From assembly GCA_002197995.1 (NCBI GenBank), contig NGZR01000001.1:8184001-8248000 (forward strand): a stretch of 64,000 nt of DNA. Direction: 5' to 3'. Source of the stretch: Gaeumannomyces sp. JS-464 (taxonomy: Eukaryota; Ascomycota; Sordariomycetes; Magnaporthales; Magnaporthaceae). Position numbers and translations under genes: made by a program. Positions 36,443 through 46,299 of the stretch are shown one piece after another (the first letter of the stretch is position 1; each line of letters opens with the position of its first letter). The notes under the pieces are model-generated. The model saw nothing but the letters and a program-made list of their open reading frames with translations. It ran no database searches and had not been told where the DNA came from.

Positions 36443-38410
36443 TTATAAATTACCAATGAATTGAAACACCCTTTCCAAGCCTGCGGATAGGACCCTCGTT
36501 AGATCCTCATCCTCATTCTCATCCTCATTCTCATTCTCATCCTCATTCTCATTCTCATTCTCATTCTCATTCTCATTCTCATTCTCATTCTCATTCTCAT
36601 TCTCATCCTCATCCTCGCCCTCGTCCTCGTCCTCGTCCTTGCTCACGGATAGCGGCTCGTATGCCATCTCCGTCCTGCACCGGATTTGAGTCAGTGATCT
36701 GGGCGAGATGATCAAGCGACATAGTCGAGACCAAAAGGGGACCTACCAGTCATTATCCGTCAGCGGGTGAAAGCTGCCAATCATCTGCCGTCCCGGGTTG
36801 TCCCTCATAAAAGTCACCTTCCCGGCCAGCTTCCCCTTGATCTTCTTGCTCGGCTTCGCGCCGCGCGAGGTCACCTCCTCGATGGAGCCAAACAGGTACG
36901 GCTCCTTGGCACGTTTGGTGACGTACTTGCGCACGCTGTCGGCGTCCCCGTCAGCACTCGGCCGGCCGGCCCGATTGCAATTTCAGGAGTAAAAACAAAC
37001 ACACCACTTGGCAGTAAATGTCTGCCCGTACGGGATATCGAGGGTGGCGTAGCCGCTCGGGGTCGCCAGCGCGGGCTCGCCGCCGCTGTCAAGCCGCCTC
37101 ATCAGCCGCCTCCAGCGATACATCTCCTGGTCCCCCCTGCCGAGGACGGCCTCGGAGAAGATTAGGCGGGAGAGGCCGGTAAGCCTTGAGAGTTTCTGGA
37201 AGCACGCGACGTAGTCGCGGAAGAACTCCTCGTTAATGCGCTCACGCTCCAGCCCGTCCCAGAAGACGTCGAAGTTGTGGTTGCGGTATTTGTACAACCG
37301 GTTTTCGTATGCTGCGACAATAAAGATTAAAAGCTGTCCTGGGCGTTACAGAGACTGATAGGGGGAACTTACACGGGCTTCGGCGGGTCAGGTCGATGGT
37401 ATTGGTGCGCGTGGTGATCGCCGTAACGCCCGCGGATTCGAGTAGACGTTCGTCCCGTCGAAGGCGACGCACGCGCAGTCGACGTCGAACCCCGTCAGGA
37501 TCTCGCTGACGGACCTGTACAGCCTGAGGATGACCTGGTGCCGTCAGAACCGGTCGTGTATTAGTGTATAGTAAAACACGAACCTGGACGTGTCGGTACG
37601 GCCACCTCGGCGAAATGAACGTGATAGCGTTCTCCGACCGCAAAGTCAGCCCCGATCCCGGGGCAATACGCTGGTTCCTTCGCAACTCGGCCTCCAACTG
37701 GACGATGCGCGCAATGGCGCTGTCGTCGTCCCCGAGCCCGTAAAGGAAGATGTCGATGTCGCTGGCCGGCGCGGTTGTCCTAAAGAAGGCTGAGTTTAGA
37801 GAACCAGCTGGAGCGGAGGGAGCCCGTACTGGTAGTATGCCTCGTGGATATTTTCCACCGTTGGGTCGTTCTCGATCTCCACGTCTTTCCTACGTGGCAA
37901 AAGGGGCAGGAGCGCGGCCGACCCGGCGACCACGATGTTGGACCAATCTATATACGTGTCAGTGGGCACCAGGCATCTTGTAGTTTGGTGTATGGGCCGA
38001 CGGTACTTATGCCCCTTAACATGGCTGCGGTTATTAGCAGTACGACCAAAGAGAGAGGGGCTTGGGGTACGAACAGTGGGTAAACGCATCAAAATTCGTC
38101 ATGAACTCCTCCCGAAACGCGGCGATGGCCGGCACATTGCTAGCCTCCTGTTTGTCGTTGGGCAGCGGCATGATGTATTTGCTCGACGTGGCGGGCTGGC
38201 GGTCGACCGTGCGGATCCTGAACAACTCGGCACGTCGTAGATGGGCACGAGGCCGGCCAAGCCGTCGATCCCGGCATCCCCGCGCGCAAAGGCTTTCCTG
38301 AGCCCGGCCTCGTACGAGAGGTACGGCTTGACCAGCTCGCGCGTGGGCTCTCGTGGGTTGCGAGAGAGATGCGACAGGAACTGCGACGACGGCGTGGGCG
38401 TGTCGGTCAT
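36443..38410 (-). pseudogene. Nucleotidyltransferase-like protein gene, 7 exons, two 1-nt frameshifts
   Basis: Read from ATG at 38,410 with introns of 46-72 bp at about 38,025-38,070, 37,780-37,829, 37,535-37,583, 37,312-37,372, 36,957-37,004 and 36,675-36,746 (the first and fifth are least sure). The exons total 1,642 nt; adding the two missing bases gives an exact 548 codons. The middle carries VVAGSAALLPLLP (exon 2) and, across an intron, ASDIDIFLYG (exon 3), the G-S...D-x-D pattern of minimal nucleotidyltransferase folds. Later blocks are FISPRWPYRHVQ, RNHNFDVFWDGLERER, TLDIPYGQTF and PGRQMIGSFHPLTD. The last exon ends in a long Asp/Glu/Asn repeat. Frameshifts: a lost G near 38,233 and another near 37,428-37,432. 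I know similar proteins in fungi, sometimes annotated as ankyrin-repeat proteins, but no ankyrin repeat is visible here. The substrate is unknown. It may be a real pseudogene or a good gene with assembly errors. Confidence 0.7.
36504..36638. repeat. Hexanucleotide repeat encoding an acidic tail
   Basis: A tract of TTCTCA/TCCTCA units on the plus strand codes, on the minus strand, for alternating Glu-Asn and Glu-Asp within the last exon of the nucleotidyltransferase-like gene. The tract stays in frame, since each unit is two codons. Such tracts change length by slippage, so tail length is probably variable between strains (inference). Confidence 0.9.
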
Positions 38411-39464
38411 TGTAACAAGGGCTCAGTGTGTGAGGGCTTGGGAGGGTGCTTCGATTTAGCTAATAAACTCTTTCGACCTCAAAGGAGCTTGAGGAAGGAA
38501 GAGAAAAGGCCCAAAGGCCTGCCAAAGGCCTCGTTTTTATCTTCAGTTCCGTTAGCCCATGCTCGGGCGCACACGCCTGAACAAGGCCTGGGCCCCTTCG
38601 GGTCCGTGACCCCGATGCTCCCGAGGGGGGAACCGTTGGGCCGTGAGCTAACGTCCCAACCGACCCATTATCACCAGCAGTATTGGATCATCCCCCCTCC
38701 GTGCATGCCCCTAGTTGTCGGCAGTTGCCCGCCGTGGTCCTCCATGTGACAGTCATTGACTGCATTCTCGGCGATGCGTGGCCGGAGCCGGGAGCATAAT
38801 CATCCGAGGGGCCGCCGGGGGTTAGCAAATTGTTGTCACTCAGGGAAGAGCTGGACAAGCACGGGCAGAGCGTTGCCAAGATGCCCATTCTTAGCTCTTC
38901 ACGGTCGCAAATGCCGGTGAATGATAAAAGGTGTGAGGCGAAGTAGATTCGTGCTTATAGTGCTCCAGCCGTCCTACTGTGAGAGTGCGGGCTGCTGAGG
39001 GCTGTCGGCGGCTGTCGTGTCGGCGTCCTGGGGATAGCGCCGCGCCTACTGCGGCTTCCCTATTATGGCGGATGGGGAGGCGTTCTTTTCTCGTCACCGG
39101 GCATGTCTAAAATAAGGCGAATCCTTGCTAGCCATAGACACTTGTTGCGGCATGCATCGTGTGTTGCATTGCACGACGCCAAATCCTCGCTCATTGGCAC
39201 GTCGCTGGCGAGTGGCCGGGGTGAAGGCAGATCTTTGCTTAAATCCACCTAGCCTCCTCTTTTCTCGCCCAACCCGTCGAGGCGCTGTCCGGCGAGATTG
39301 GGCATCAACAGCACCCTGCATACATGTATGTGCTGTGGTCTGTTCACTATCGAACTCGGTCCCGGACACGTCTCTCCTCCATTTCCGCACCCAGACCTCG
39401 ACTGCATACCGGCGCAAACCGCGTCTTGTTCGATAGGCGACAACCAACGACAATAGGTATCGGC
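38411..39464. other. Divergent intergenic region; no gene supported
   Basis: This is GC-balanced DNA between two divergently transcribed genes, so it should hold both promoters. It contains pyrimidine-rich and short repeat stretches, but I see no convincing TATA box or regulatory motif. ORFs here are short and overlap on both strands without coherent composition. Confidence 0.5.
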
Positions 39465-41880
39465 ATGGCGGACCGTAAAGAACGACCAGAGCTTGTCCAG
39501 GCCTGCCAGCTGTGTGACAACTGCGAGATCCTCGACTTCGAGGCCATGTTCGCGAACGAGGTCAACGAAGAACCAATAGGCCCGCTCTCCTTGTACACAG
39601 ACGCCAACTGCCCATTCTGCGGCCTGGTCTCGCAGGCGGTCAGCCGAGCCTGGGGTCCCGGATGGGATGCCGCGCGACTCTGCCGGTCCGCGGCCGACAA
39701 GCAGCCCCGACTCTTCGTCATGAGCCGGAGCCCGCTATCCGTCAAAAAGGGCGGCCGCACCGAGCGCCCCCATCCGCGCCTGCTGCTGGCCATCAGCCAG
39801 GAGCCGCCCGGCCTGCGCCGCAACAGGGCGACGCTTAGGGAGATCGACCAGATCAAGAACCGCTTCCTCATCGCCGAGTTCGAGGCCTTGCCGCGTGGGG
39901 ACGAGGAGGCGCACTTCCTGCCTCGGCGCGAGATTGGTAGCCGCATCAAACCCCGGCAGCTGAGGGGCTGGATCGATGCGTGCAAGCAGCATAAGCACTC
40001 CAGGGAAGCCGCTGGCCGGCACGACGACGATGGTTTGTTCGCGGCCGGACCGGGTTTCCGTCTCATCGACGTCGTGGACGAGTGCCTGGCGCAGAGGACG
40101 GAGCCGTGCGAGTACGTCGCCCTGTCCTACGTCTGGGGCTCGCTCCCTACCACTCTCAGACCGGGAGACGCCACCGGCCAGACGCCTGTCCTACTTTCCA
40201 CCAAGCAGAATATCGAGGAACTCGGAATCAAGGGAAGTCTGTCCCTCGCCCGCCAAGCCGAGCGCAACAACGGCAGGATCCCCAACACAGTCCGAGATAC
40301 GATGGAGCTGACCCGGCAGATCGGGATGCGATATCTGTGGGTCGACACACTGTGCATCGTCCAAGACGACAGGGAGGACAAGGCGCGTCTGATCGGCAGA
40401 ATGGACGATGTCTACAACTCAGCGATGGTAACCGTTATCGCCACATGCGGAAACGACGCGGATGCCGGACTGAGCGGGATACGCGCGCGGCGGGGGCACC
40501 CAATCCGACCACACAAAATCGTCGACTCGGACGGAACGGTGTTGAATCTCTCCCTTTGCTTGCCCTCTCTGTGCGACGAGGTGAGGAGGGCGATATGGAA
40601 CACGCGCGGCTGGACATTCCAGGAGCAATGTCTTTCGCGCCGCTGCCTGTACTTCACGCCTGACGAGGTTTTCTTCAACTGCAGCGAGACACAGTGGAGG
40701 GAGGGGTATGATTTCGGCGAGAAGAAACGAAAAGGCATCGAGATTCAGGTCAGTACAGGACCGCCCTGGTGGAGCATGAAGCTCCGGCGGGATCTCGACC
40801 CGACGCCGTATTATTACCTAGGGGACGTCGCGAGGCTGGACATGCAGGACTACCAGAGGGCAGTGCAGGACTTTGGCAGGAAGAACCTCACCTTTGCATC
40901 CGACGTGCTCAACGCCTTCGAGGGGATCTTCAGCCGCTTCTGCAGGTCTGTCGGCGGGACGGGCCCGGGCATCCGCCAGACGCAGGGCTTCCCCGGCCAT
41001 CTGCTCTTCCAGGCGATCCTCTGGTTCCCCTCGGACAGCGCTCGCAAGCGCATGTGTGTGCCCAGCCAACCTGGGGGGTCTGTCGAGTCATTCTCGACTT
41101 GGTCCTGGTATGCCTTTTCGTTTGGCGCGTTGTATATTTCTTATGACCTCGCCCAGAGTACCCTCGACAGCCGAGGACCAATGTGTGTTCGGCGACCCGT
41201 GATTGATGCGTGATACCTAGAGATAGACGTGACACTGACTTAGCGACAGGGCCTCCTGGACCGGCCCGATCGAGTTCGTCTTCGCCGATAGCGCCTGGCT
41301 CTCGCGGAATATCTCGCAAGGCCCCATCAAAGGTGTAGCGCTCCATGTGCCCATCACCCGGTGGCATTTTGGGGGCTCCACAAGGGCTGTCTGGTCTCGC
41401 GAGGTCTGGACCGCGTGTGACAAGCGCAGTCCTCCCGCCAAAGGCATCTCCACGAAGGAGGTCTCCCAAACCAACGGCGAGCTTGGCCGCGTTGGGATTG
41501 ATGTCGACCTGCTGGTGGAAAACTCGACGGCCGAGCCTGGCAGGCCGCTAGCCTGCGGGGAGCTCGGCTTCTTCGGACCATACCTCGCCGCTGGGGAGTT
41601 TTCGCTCTCCTCAACTGCGGGACAGCAGGACTGCTCTTTGGAAGTCTCTGGTCACCGTGGTAGGTTCAGGTTTGACGGAGACGTCAGGCAGGTGGATGAA
41701 CTCGCGGTTTTGGTCGTTACAAACACCATTACCAAGCCACCAGACACACTGTTAATCCTCCTTGGTCTCAATACGTCGAATGGCGTTTCGGCGCGGGCTG
41801 GGATCGGTTATATATATTATTCAAGGGAACAAAGCGCAAGGGTCCTAAAATGGCGATACAGGTTCTTCATTATTTGCTGA
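39465..41880 (+). CDS. HET-domain protein, 757 aa, two exons
   Basis: Exons are 39,465-41,107 and 41,250-41,880, split by a 142-bp GT-AG intron (41,108-41,249); the joined length is exactly 758 codons including TGA. The frame is open upstream to 39,324, but ATG 39,465 (MADRKERPELVQ) is chosen because the upstream residues look non-coding. The N-terminus is Cys-rich (CQLCDNC, CPFCGLV). The HET domain spans about residues 215-385 with its three hallmark blocks: CEYVALSYVWG (215 on), RYLWVDTLCIVQDD (289 on) and RGWTFQEQCLSRRCLYF (381 on). The intron falls inside the conserved TWSW tryptophan block. HET proteins trigger regulated cell death when genetically different hyphae fuse, and many act in cytoplasmic non-self recognition. 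No NACHT, WD or ankyrin partner domain is present. The specificity of this one is unknown. It has no frameshifts, unlike both neighbours. Confidence 0.9.
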
Positions 41881-41894
41881 GGAGTTAGTCTCAA

Positions 41895-42572
41895 GCCGCC
41901 TGGGTGGCGAGAGAGAGAGAGAGAGAGAGTATATTTAACGTCATCTAGTCGGGATCTACCAGTCCCTGCCTCCCAAAGGGCATATGACGTGCTAGCGCTA
42001 CCTAAGCTTAACACTAGGCTACATGTTGCTATCCGGCGGCTAGCAGAATTAAACCCGAAGGCACACGGAGTTCGGGCCGCATTCCGGCGCTCCTTGTCAG
42101 TGAGCGGGCAATCGGCAGTAGGGCGTATATAAACGCCAGGGCGTTGTAAGCGCAGCGGGTGGTAGTAGTGCGTTCAGCCGGCGAGTGTGCCAGAAAGGGG
42201 GTATAGCCTGGCGGGGGCCCTTAGGACCGCCCCTAGGCCCGGCCAGGGTTGCGGGGGACCGACGAGCCTATTGTTGGTCCAGATGGTACAAAGGAAACGG
42301 TATGGGTGCAAAAGAAAAAGGGGATAAGTGTAAAGGTGCAAAGGGTGGGACAAGTAGGAAATAGGTTGTATGCGGGCTTGTAGGCCCTGTTGTTATCGTT
42401 TGGCGATAGTGAAGTAGTTAGTGGCCTCGACGAACGAAGCAAAAAGGAGGGGCTTTTGCAGCAGCCGCTTCCAATACCCGGGCCTGTCAAAGGTTGGGGC
42501 GGGGTCCGCCATAGGCCACTTGTTTTCCTTTGCCCTGGCCAGCCTGCAAAATACAGGGCCGCCTGGGTGGCG
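41895..42572 (-). repeat. LTR-like dispersed repeat, nearly free of RIP
   Basis: Bounded by two direct copies of gccgcctgggtggcg (41,895-41,909 and 42,558-42,572). On the minus strand it contains tgtagtaacatcgctgcgcc at its start, a TATA-like gcgtttatatacgccc (complement near 42,123-42,138), and a CT/GA microsatellite at 41,909-41,929. The part at about 41,910-42,240 matches both tandem units at 59.6-60.6 kb, which are RIP-mutated. It begins only 14 bp after the HET stop codon and may supply the HET terminator. Solo LTR is my best guess; no internal region is present. Confidence 0.6.
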
Positions 42573-43904
42573 CAGCGATGTTACTACACAGTTACATGTA
42601 CTACGTGACAAACACCAGGTCTGGACCGCAATTGGAGATGGCGTCAATTGCATCTTGGGCAGGACACGGTGCTCAAAGCAGAGCATTGTATTGACGCCCA
42701 GAACCGGTATCCACCGGGGAATATGGCGTCTCCGTCGGCGCCAGTGTGCGACACCAGCACTCATTTCCCTGGGCATAACAATGTCCATGTAGACACGGCG
42801 CTGCGCAGTTACACGACTCTAAGCGTCGGCACGGTAAGCCACAGGGAAAACGAATTTCCCAGGAACATACGCTTTCCTGTGAACAGCAACTGTAAAATTG
42901 AGACTGTGGTCCTGGGACAACACAACACGTGGCTGAACACAGGGTTGTGACGGATCCCAATGTGGCTGACTCCATAGTGTGGGGGACCTCTAGCGCAAAG
43001 GACATGAGAGATGGCGCCTAACTTTAGTATTAGCGCGTTATACCTCTAGCGCAAAGGACATGAGAGATGGCGCCTAACTTTGGTGTTAGCGCGTAGACCT
43101 CTAGCGCAAAAGGCATGAGAGATGGCACCCAGCTTTAGTGTAAGCGCGTAGACCTCAACGTGCTCCTCCCTACCCTTGTCCTTGCCCTCACCATGTTTTT
43201 TTTTTTTTTTCAGAGCAGGGAATCCCATCCGGCACTGCGACATCTGCGTTGCTAGCGAGGCTAGCTCGAACACTCCAAACTTCGGTTGAGGAGTTTTTAG
43301 GAATGGAGCCTGGTCCTGGAAGGACGCCGCGCCTCCTTCATTTAACATAATAATTAATCCCGTAATTTGGATCAAAAAGACGCGACATTCCTTTCAGAGT
43401 AGCATTCCGGTAGTGTGCGGCTGTTTCCCAGCATCGCCTGACTGCTTCTCTACTCTGCTCTAGGCCAGCATCTTCCATGATGCGCGGTTCCGGCCGCCCC
43501 CCAGCCCCTGACCCTAGCCCTTCAGCATATCCCTGAGGGCTCCCTAGGATCATTGGCTTGGCTGGGTGGGCTTCCCCGATCAATGTCGAATACATAACGC
43601 AATTGGGGCCCGCTCCCCGGTCGCTCCCAGCTTGGCCCGTGTTGGTATTTGATTGCCACTGGCCGCTTCCTGTTGTGGGTAGGGGAAATAGGAATCCTGG
43701 CGTGAACGATCTTCGATACTCCCAGAGTGAATAAGAGAGCAACGATCATCACTGCTAGGGCCTTCTTCTATCTGGTGCTTATCCCTATTAAACCTTGCGA
43801 CGGCCCCCATCAGAAAGCGCTGACTCCCGCCCGTCGGTCTGTCGGTCTCCCTTGCCTCTTAGGCTTTGCAAGGTCGGATATCGTCCCGGATCGGCAGAGG
43901 AGCC
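42573..43904. other. Intergenic region; no gene supported
   Basis: GC-balanced, with many short overlapping ORFs and none coherent. It contains the three-unit tandem repeat at 42,986-43,151, a run of about 14 T at 43,196-43,210, and the presumptive promoter of the downstream membrane-protein gene. No transposon remnant was recognised here. Confidence 0.5.
42986..43151. repeat. Tandem repeat, three units of 55-56 bp
   Basis: Units start at 42,986, 43,042 and 43,097, each beginning acctctagcgcaaa and ending agcgcgt(t)a. Unit 2 differs little from unit 1; unit 3 has more changes. Each unit contains catgagagatggc and cagctttagtg or a variant. It lies about 0.75 kb upstream of the membrane-protein gene. 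Confidence 0.95.
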
Positions 43905-45414
43905 ATGAGCGGCGACGGCGCACCACCAGGCTCACCGCTGCCGGGCATAGACCCCTTGACGGGGTGTGCTCGGCCGACAACGTGGGCCCGGTGTCGGAAA
44001 TCATCAGCTGGGTCCTTGTCGGCGTCAGCTTCGTCTTCCTGGCGCTGCGGCTGTACTGCAAATGGATCAAATCCAAAACGTTCTGGTGGGACGACTGGCT
44101 GCTGGTAATAACATGGGTAAGCACAAGCACCTGGTTTTGCTTGCATGGAAGCTCTGCGAGACGCGGACTGGCTAATGGGAGGCTGACCCTTGCGTGCTTG
44201 CCACCAGATCTTCCTGCTCATCTCCGGCATCGTGCTCAATTTCAACGTCAAGATCGGCTTCGGACGGCACATGTGCGACCTCGTATTCAAAAACCCGACA
44301 AACATCAGCCCCATCGGCCGCAACAGTAACATCGCCGGCACTTTTACGATCCTGGGCACCGTCTGGTCCAAAACGTCTTTCGCTTTGACGCTGCTGCGTA
44401 TCGCCGAAGCCAAGTGGCTTAAAATCATCATCTGGACCATTATCGCCACCATCAACGTCACTATGACCCTCACCGCCATCCTCGCCTTCCTGCAGTGCAA
44501 CCCGACGGAAAAGGTATGGGGCGGCGACCAGGTGCCGGGCACTTGTTGGCGCGAAGCGTACGCCAATTTCGGCATCTTTACGGGTGTTTATTCGGGCGTT
44601 ATGGATATTATCCTGGCTATGCTGCCCTGGGCCGTCATTTGGGGGCTGCAGATGAAGCTGGCCGAGAAGATTGGAGTGGCCGTGGCCATGAGCGCTGGTA
44701 TTTTGTGAGCAAGCCTTTGCCTGCCTGCCGACCTACAGTTTCCATACCGATGTACTGAGGTATCTGACTAACACCTTTTCCTTTAGCGCCGGTACCACCG
44801 CTTTTGTCAAGTCGGCCCAGATCCCCGCCCTGGCTAAGGGCGACTTCACCTACGACGGCTTCGGGCTCGTGGTCTGGAGCACTTGCGAGGTAGCCATGAC
44901 CATTATCGCGGCCTGCATCCCCGTGCTGCGCGTGCTGGTGCGCGACGTCAAGAAGTCGACCCGCCGCCACTACGGCTCCTCGGGTGCTTCGGGCAGCCAC
45001 AGCCACAGCAAGAGCCGCGGCTACGAGACCCACACGTCGGGTGTGGGCGGCGGCGGCAGCAAGATCGCCATCATCGGGGGCGGCGGCGGCGGCGGGAACA
45101 ACAACACGGGACGCCGGCCCAGCGGCAGCTTCTCGCGCCCCTTCGCCGGCAAGGGCGCCGGGCCGGGCGGCGGCGGAAGGGCCGAAGCGTCGGCGGGCGA
45201 GGCGCACCACGATGACTGGTCGGAGCGCAGCATCTTCCACGCCGATGACAACCGCATCATCCACACGCAAGAGATCAAGGTCGAGTACCACCCCCGCGAG
45301 CCGCGCGACATGGCCTCGGGCGACAGCAGCAGCAACGAGAACGTGGTCGACGTGCGCGGCGGTCCGAGCAGGCCGGGCAGCGGGGAGGAGTACGAGATGG
45401 GCCGCATGGCGTAA
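43905..45414 (+). CDS. Seven-TM rhodopsin-domain (PTH11-like) membrane protein, three exons, one apparent frameshift
   Basis: Exons are 43,905-44,116, 44,208-44,704 and 44,787-45,414, with GT-AG introns of 91 and 82 bp. The start ATG at 43,905 reads MSGDGAPPGSPLPGIDPLTG. The membrane frame then begins one base off at the G-run 43,971-43,974, so one base seems missing; the exon total of 1,337 nt is one short of a multiple of three. Seven hydrophobic spans follow: SWVLVGVSFVFLALRLYC; a second split by intron 1; FTILGTVWSKTSFALTLLRI; IIIWTIIATINVTMTL; VYSGVMDIILAMLPW; VAVAMSAGIFAGTTAFVK; and CEVAMTIIAACIPVLRVLV. The cytoplasmic tail is Ser/His/Gly-rich. This matches the fungal rhodopsin-like domain family of plasma-membrane proteins that includes PTH11-type surface-sensing receptors. 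There is no CFEM domain. The ligand is unknown. Confidence 0.85.
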
Positions 45415-45886
45415 TAATAATGCTTGCTTGCTGTTTACTTGCTGCTGCCTTCTTCGACCCGACCTTGAACGATACCCCCGTTCGTCTATCCCTTTCCCAT
45501 ACAAAATGATCGTTTTCAACACTACTTTAAAATTCCAATTAAAATTGAAAAAAATAAACCTAATAACTATTACTGTGTAGGGGTTTGATTGAAGTTGTAA
45601 CGGGCCAACGGCCGTTGCAGTACGCAACCGACGTGCCTGGAAGAGTCTATTTTCGGTATGGGGAAGTAAGGGAAATAAGGTACAAAAGGCTGGGCGGAGG
45701 TCGAAGGGGGAAATCTGCGTCGTGGCGCCGCTAGGTCGTGGCGGTGTTAGCGCCACGGCGTAGCTCGCTAGTGGCAAAATACAGTTGCATTCCAAAAGTC
45801 CCCACCCACTTTTTTAAATCGCGACGCGCAACGCGTCTCCCTCCCAGCCTCCCCTTTACTTTAAACCACCACAACTCGGCCAAATA
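45415..45886. other. 3' flank of the membrane-protein gene; no gene seen
   Basis: Starts with three consecutive stop codons (taa at 45,412, then taataa). An A/T-rich block at 45,520-45,570 probably contains the polyadenylation region. The rest is GC-balanced single-copy-looking sequence leading to the Tc1 relic at 45,887. Confidence 0.5.
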
Positions 45887-46088
45887 ATGGCTCCCAAACG
45901 TAGTTTTGGTCCGTTATAAGCGGAAATCACTAAAGAAATACAAAATGGTCACTGGTAGCCCGAGGGCCATGTTAATGGCTCGGGAGCTCGGCCAAAGTTG
46001 TGAAGAAAGTCGCGTCCCTTTTTGGAACGACTGCGTTAACTGTCCGCAACCAAGAAAAACGCTTCGAGGCAACCGAATCTTGCGATTT

Positions 46089-46257
46089 TAATGGAGGTGC
46101 GCGACGACAGGCACCCAAAGTGATTTTTATTGTTGTTGGGCTACTTTACTGGATCGCGGGCTAGGGCGCGCGCAGGCCAAAACACTAGGGCCAGTGCATA
46201 GGCCTAAAGCTGTGGGGCACCAGTTGCCACCCACGTAACTCCAGGCCACCTTTAACA
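46089..46257 (-). repeat. 3' LTR of Copia-2, almost unmutated
   Basis: It runs from taatggaggtgcg to ccacctttaaca. It keeps most of the G and C positions that are changed in the other three Copia LTRs of this window, and is the best approximation of the active sequence. It touches the gene island, so it marks where RIP damage begins. Confidence 0.9.
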
Positions 46258-46299
46258 CCCCCCGTAGGCCATGCAACGGCCCTAATGGCATTACGAGCC

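Noticed and set aside
36767..37165. 132-codon open frame on the plus strand
   Set aside because: It is antisense to exons of the nucleotidyltransferase-like gene; composition and lack of motifs indicate a shadow.
39347..40066. 239-codon open frame on the minus strand
   Set aside because: It is antisense to the first part of the HET gene and a by-product of high G+C at third positions; no motif seen.
43196..43210. Poly-T run as a retroposon tail or terminator
   Set aside because: No adjacent retroposon body or duplicated flanks were found; simple slippage is enough.
43727..43904. Upstream in-frame ATG (43,727) as start of the 7-TM protein, avoiding the frameshift
   Set aside because: The extra residues look non-coding. 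ATG 43,905 gives a typical short N-terminus, and the exon length is one base short, which supports a missing base; the alternative is not fully excluded.
44635..45795. 386-codon open frame on the minus strand
   Set aside because: It lies antisense to the 7-TM gene's GC-rich tail, has Ala/Arg/Val-skewed composition typical of a shadow frame, and conflicts with a well-supported gene having seven membrane spans and good introns.
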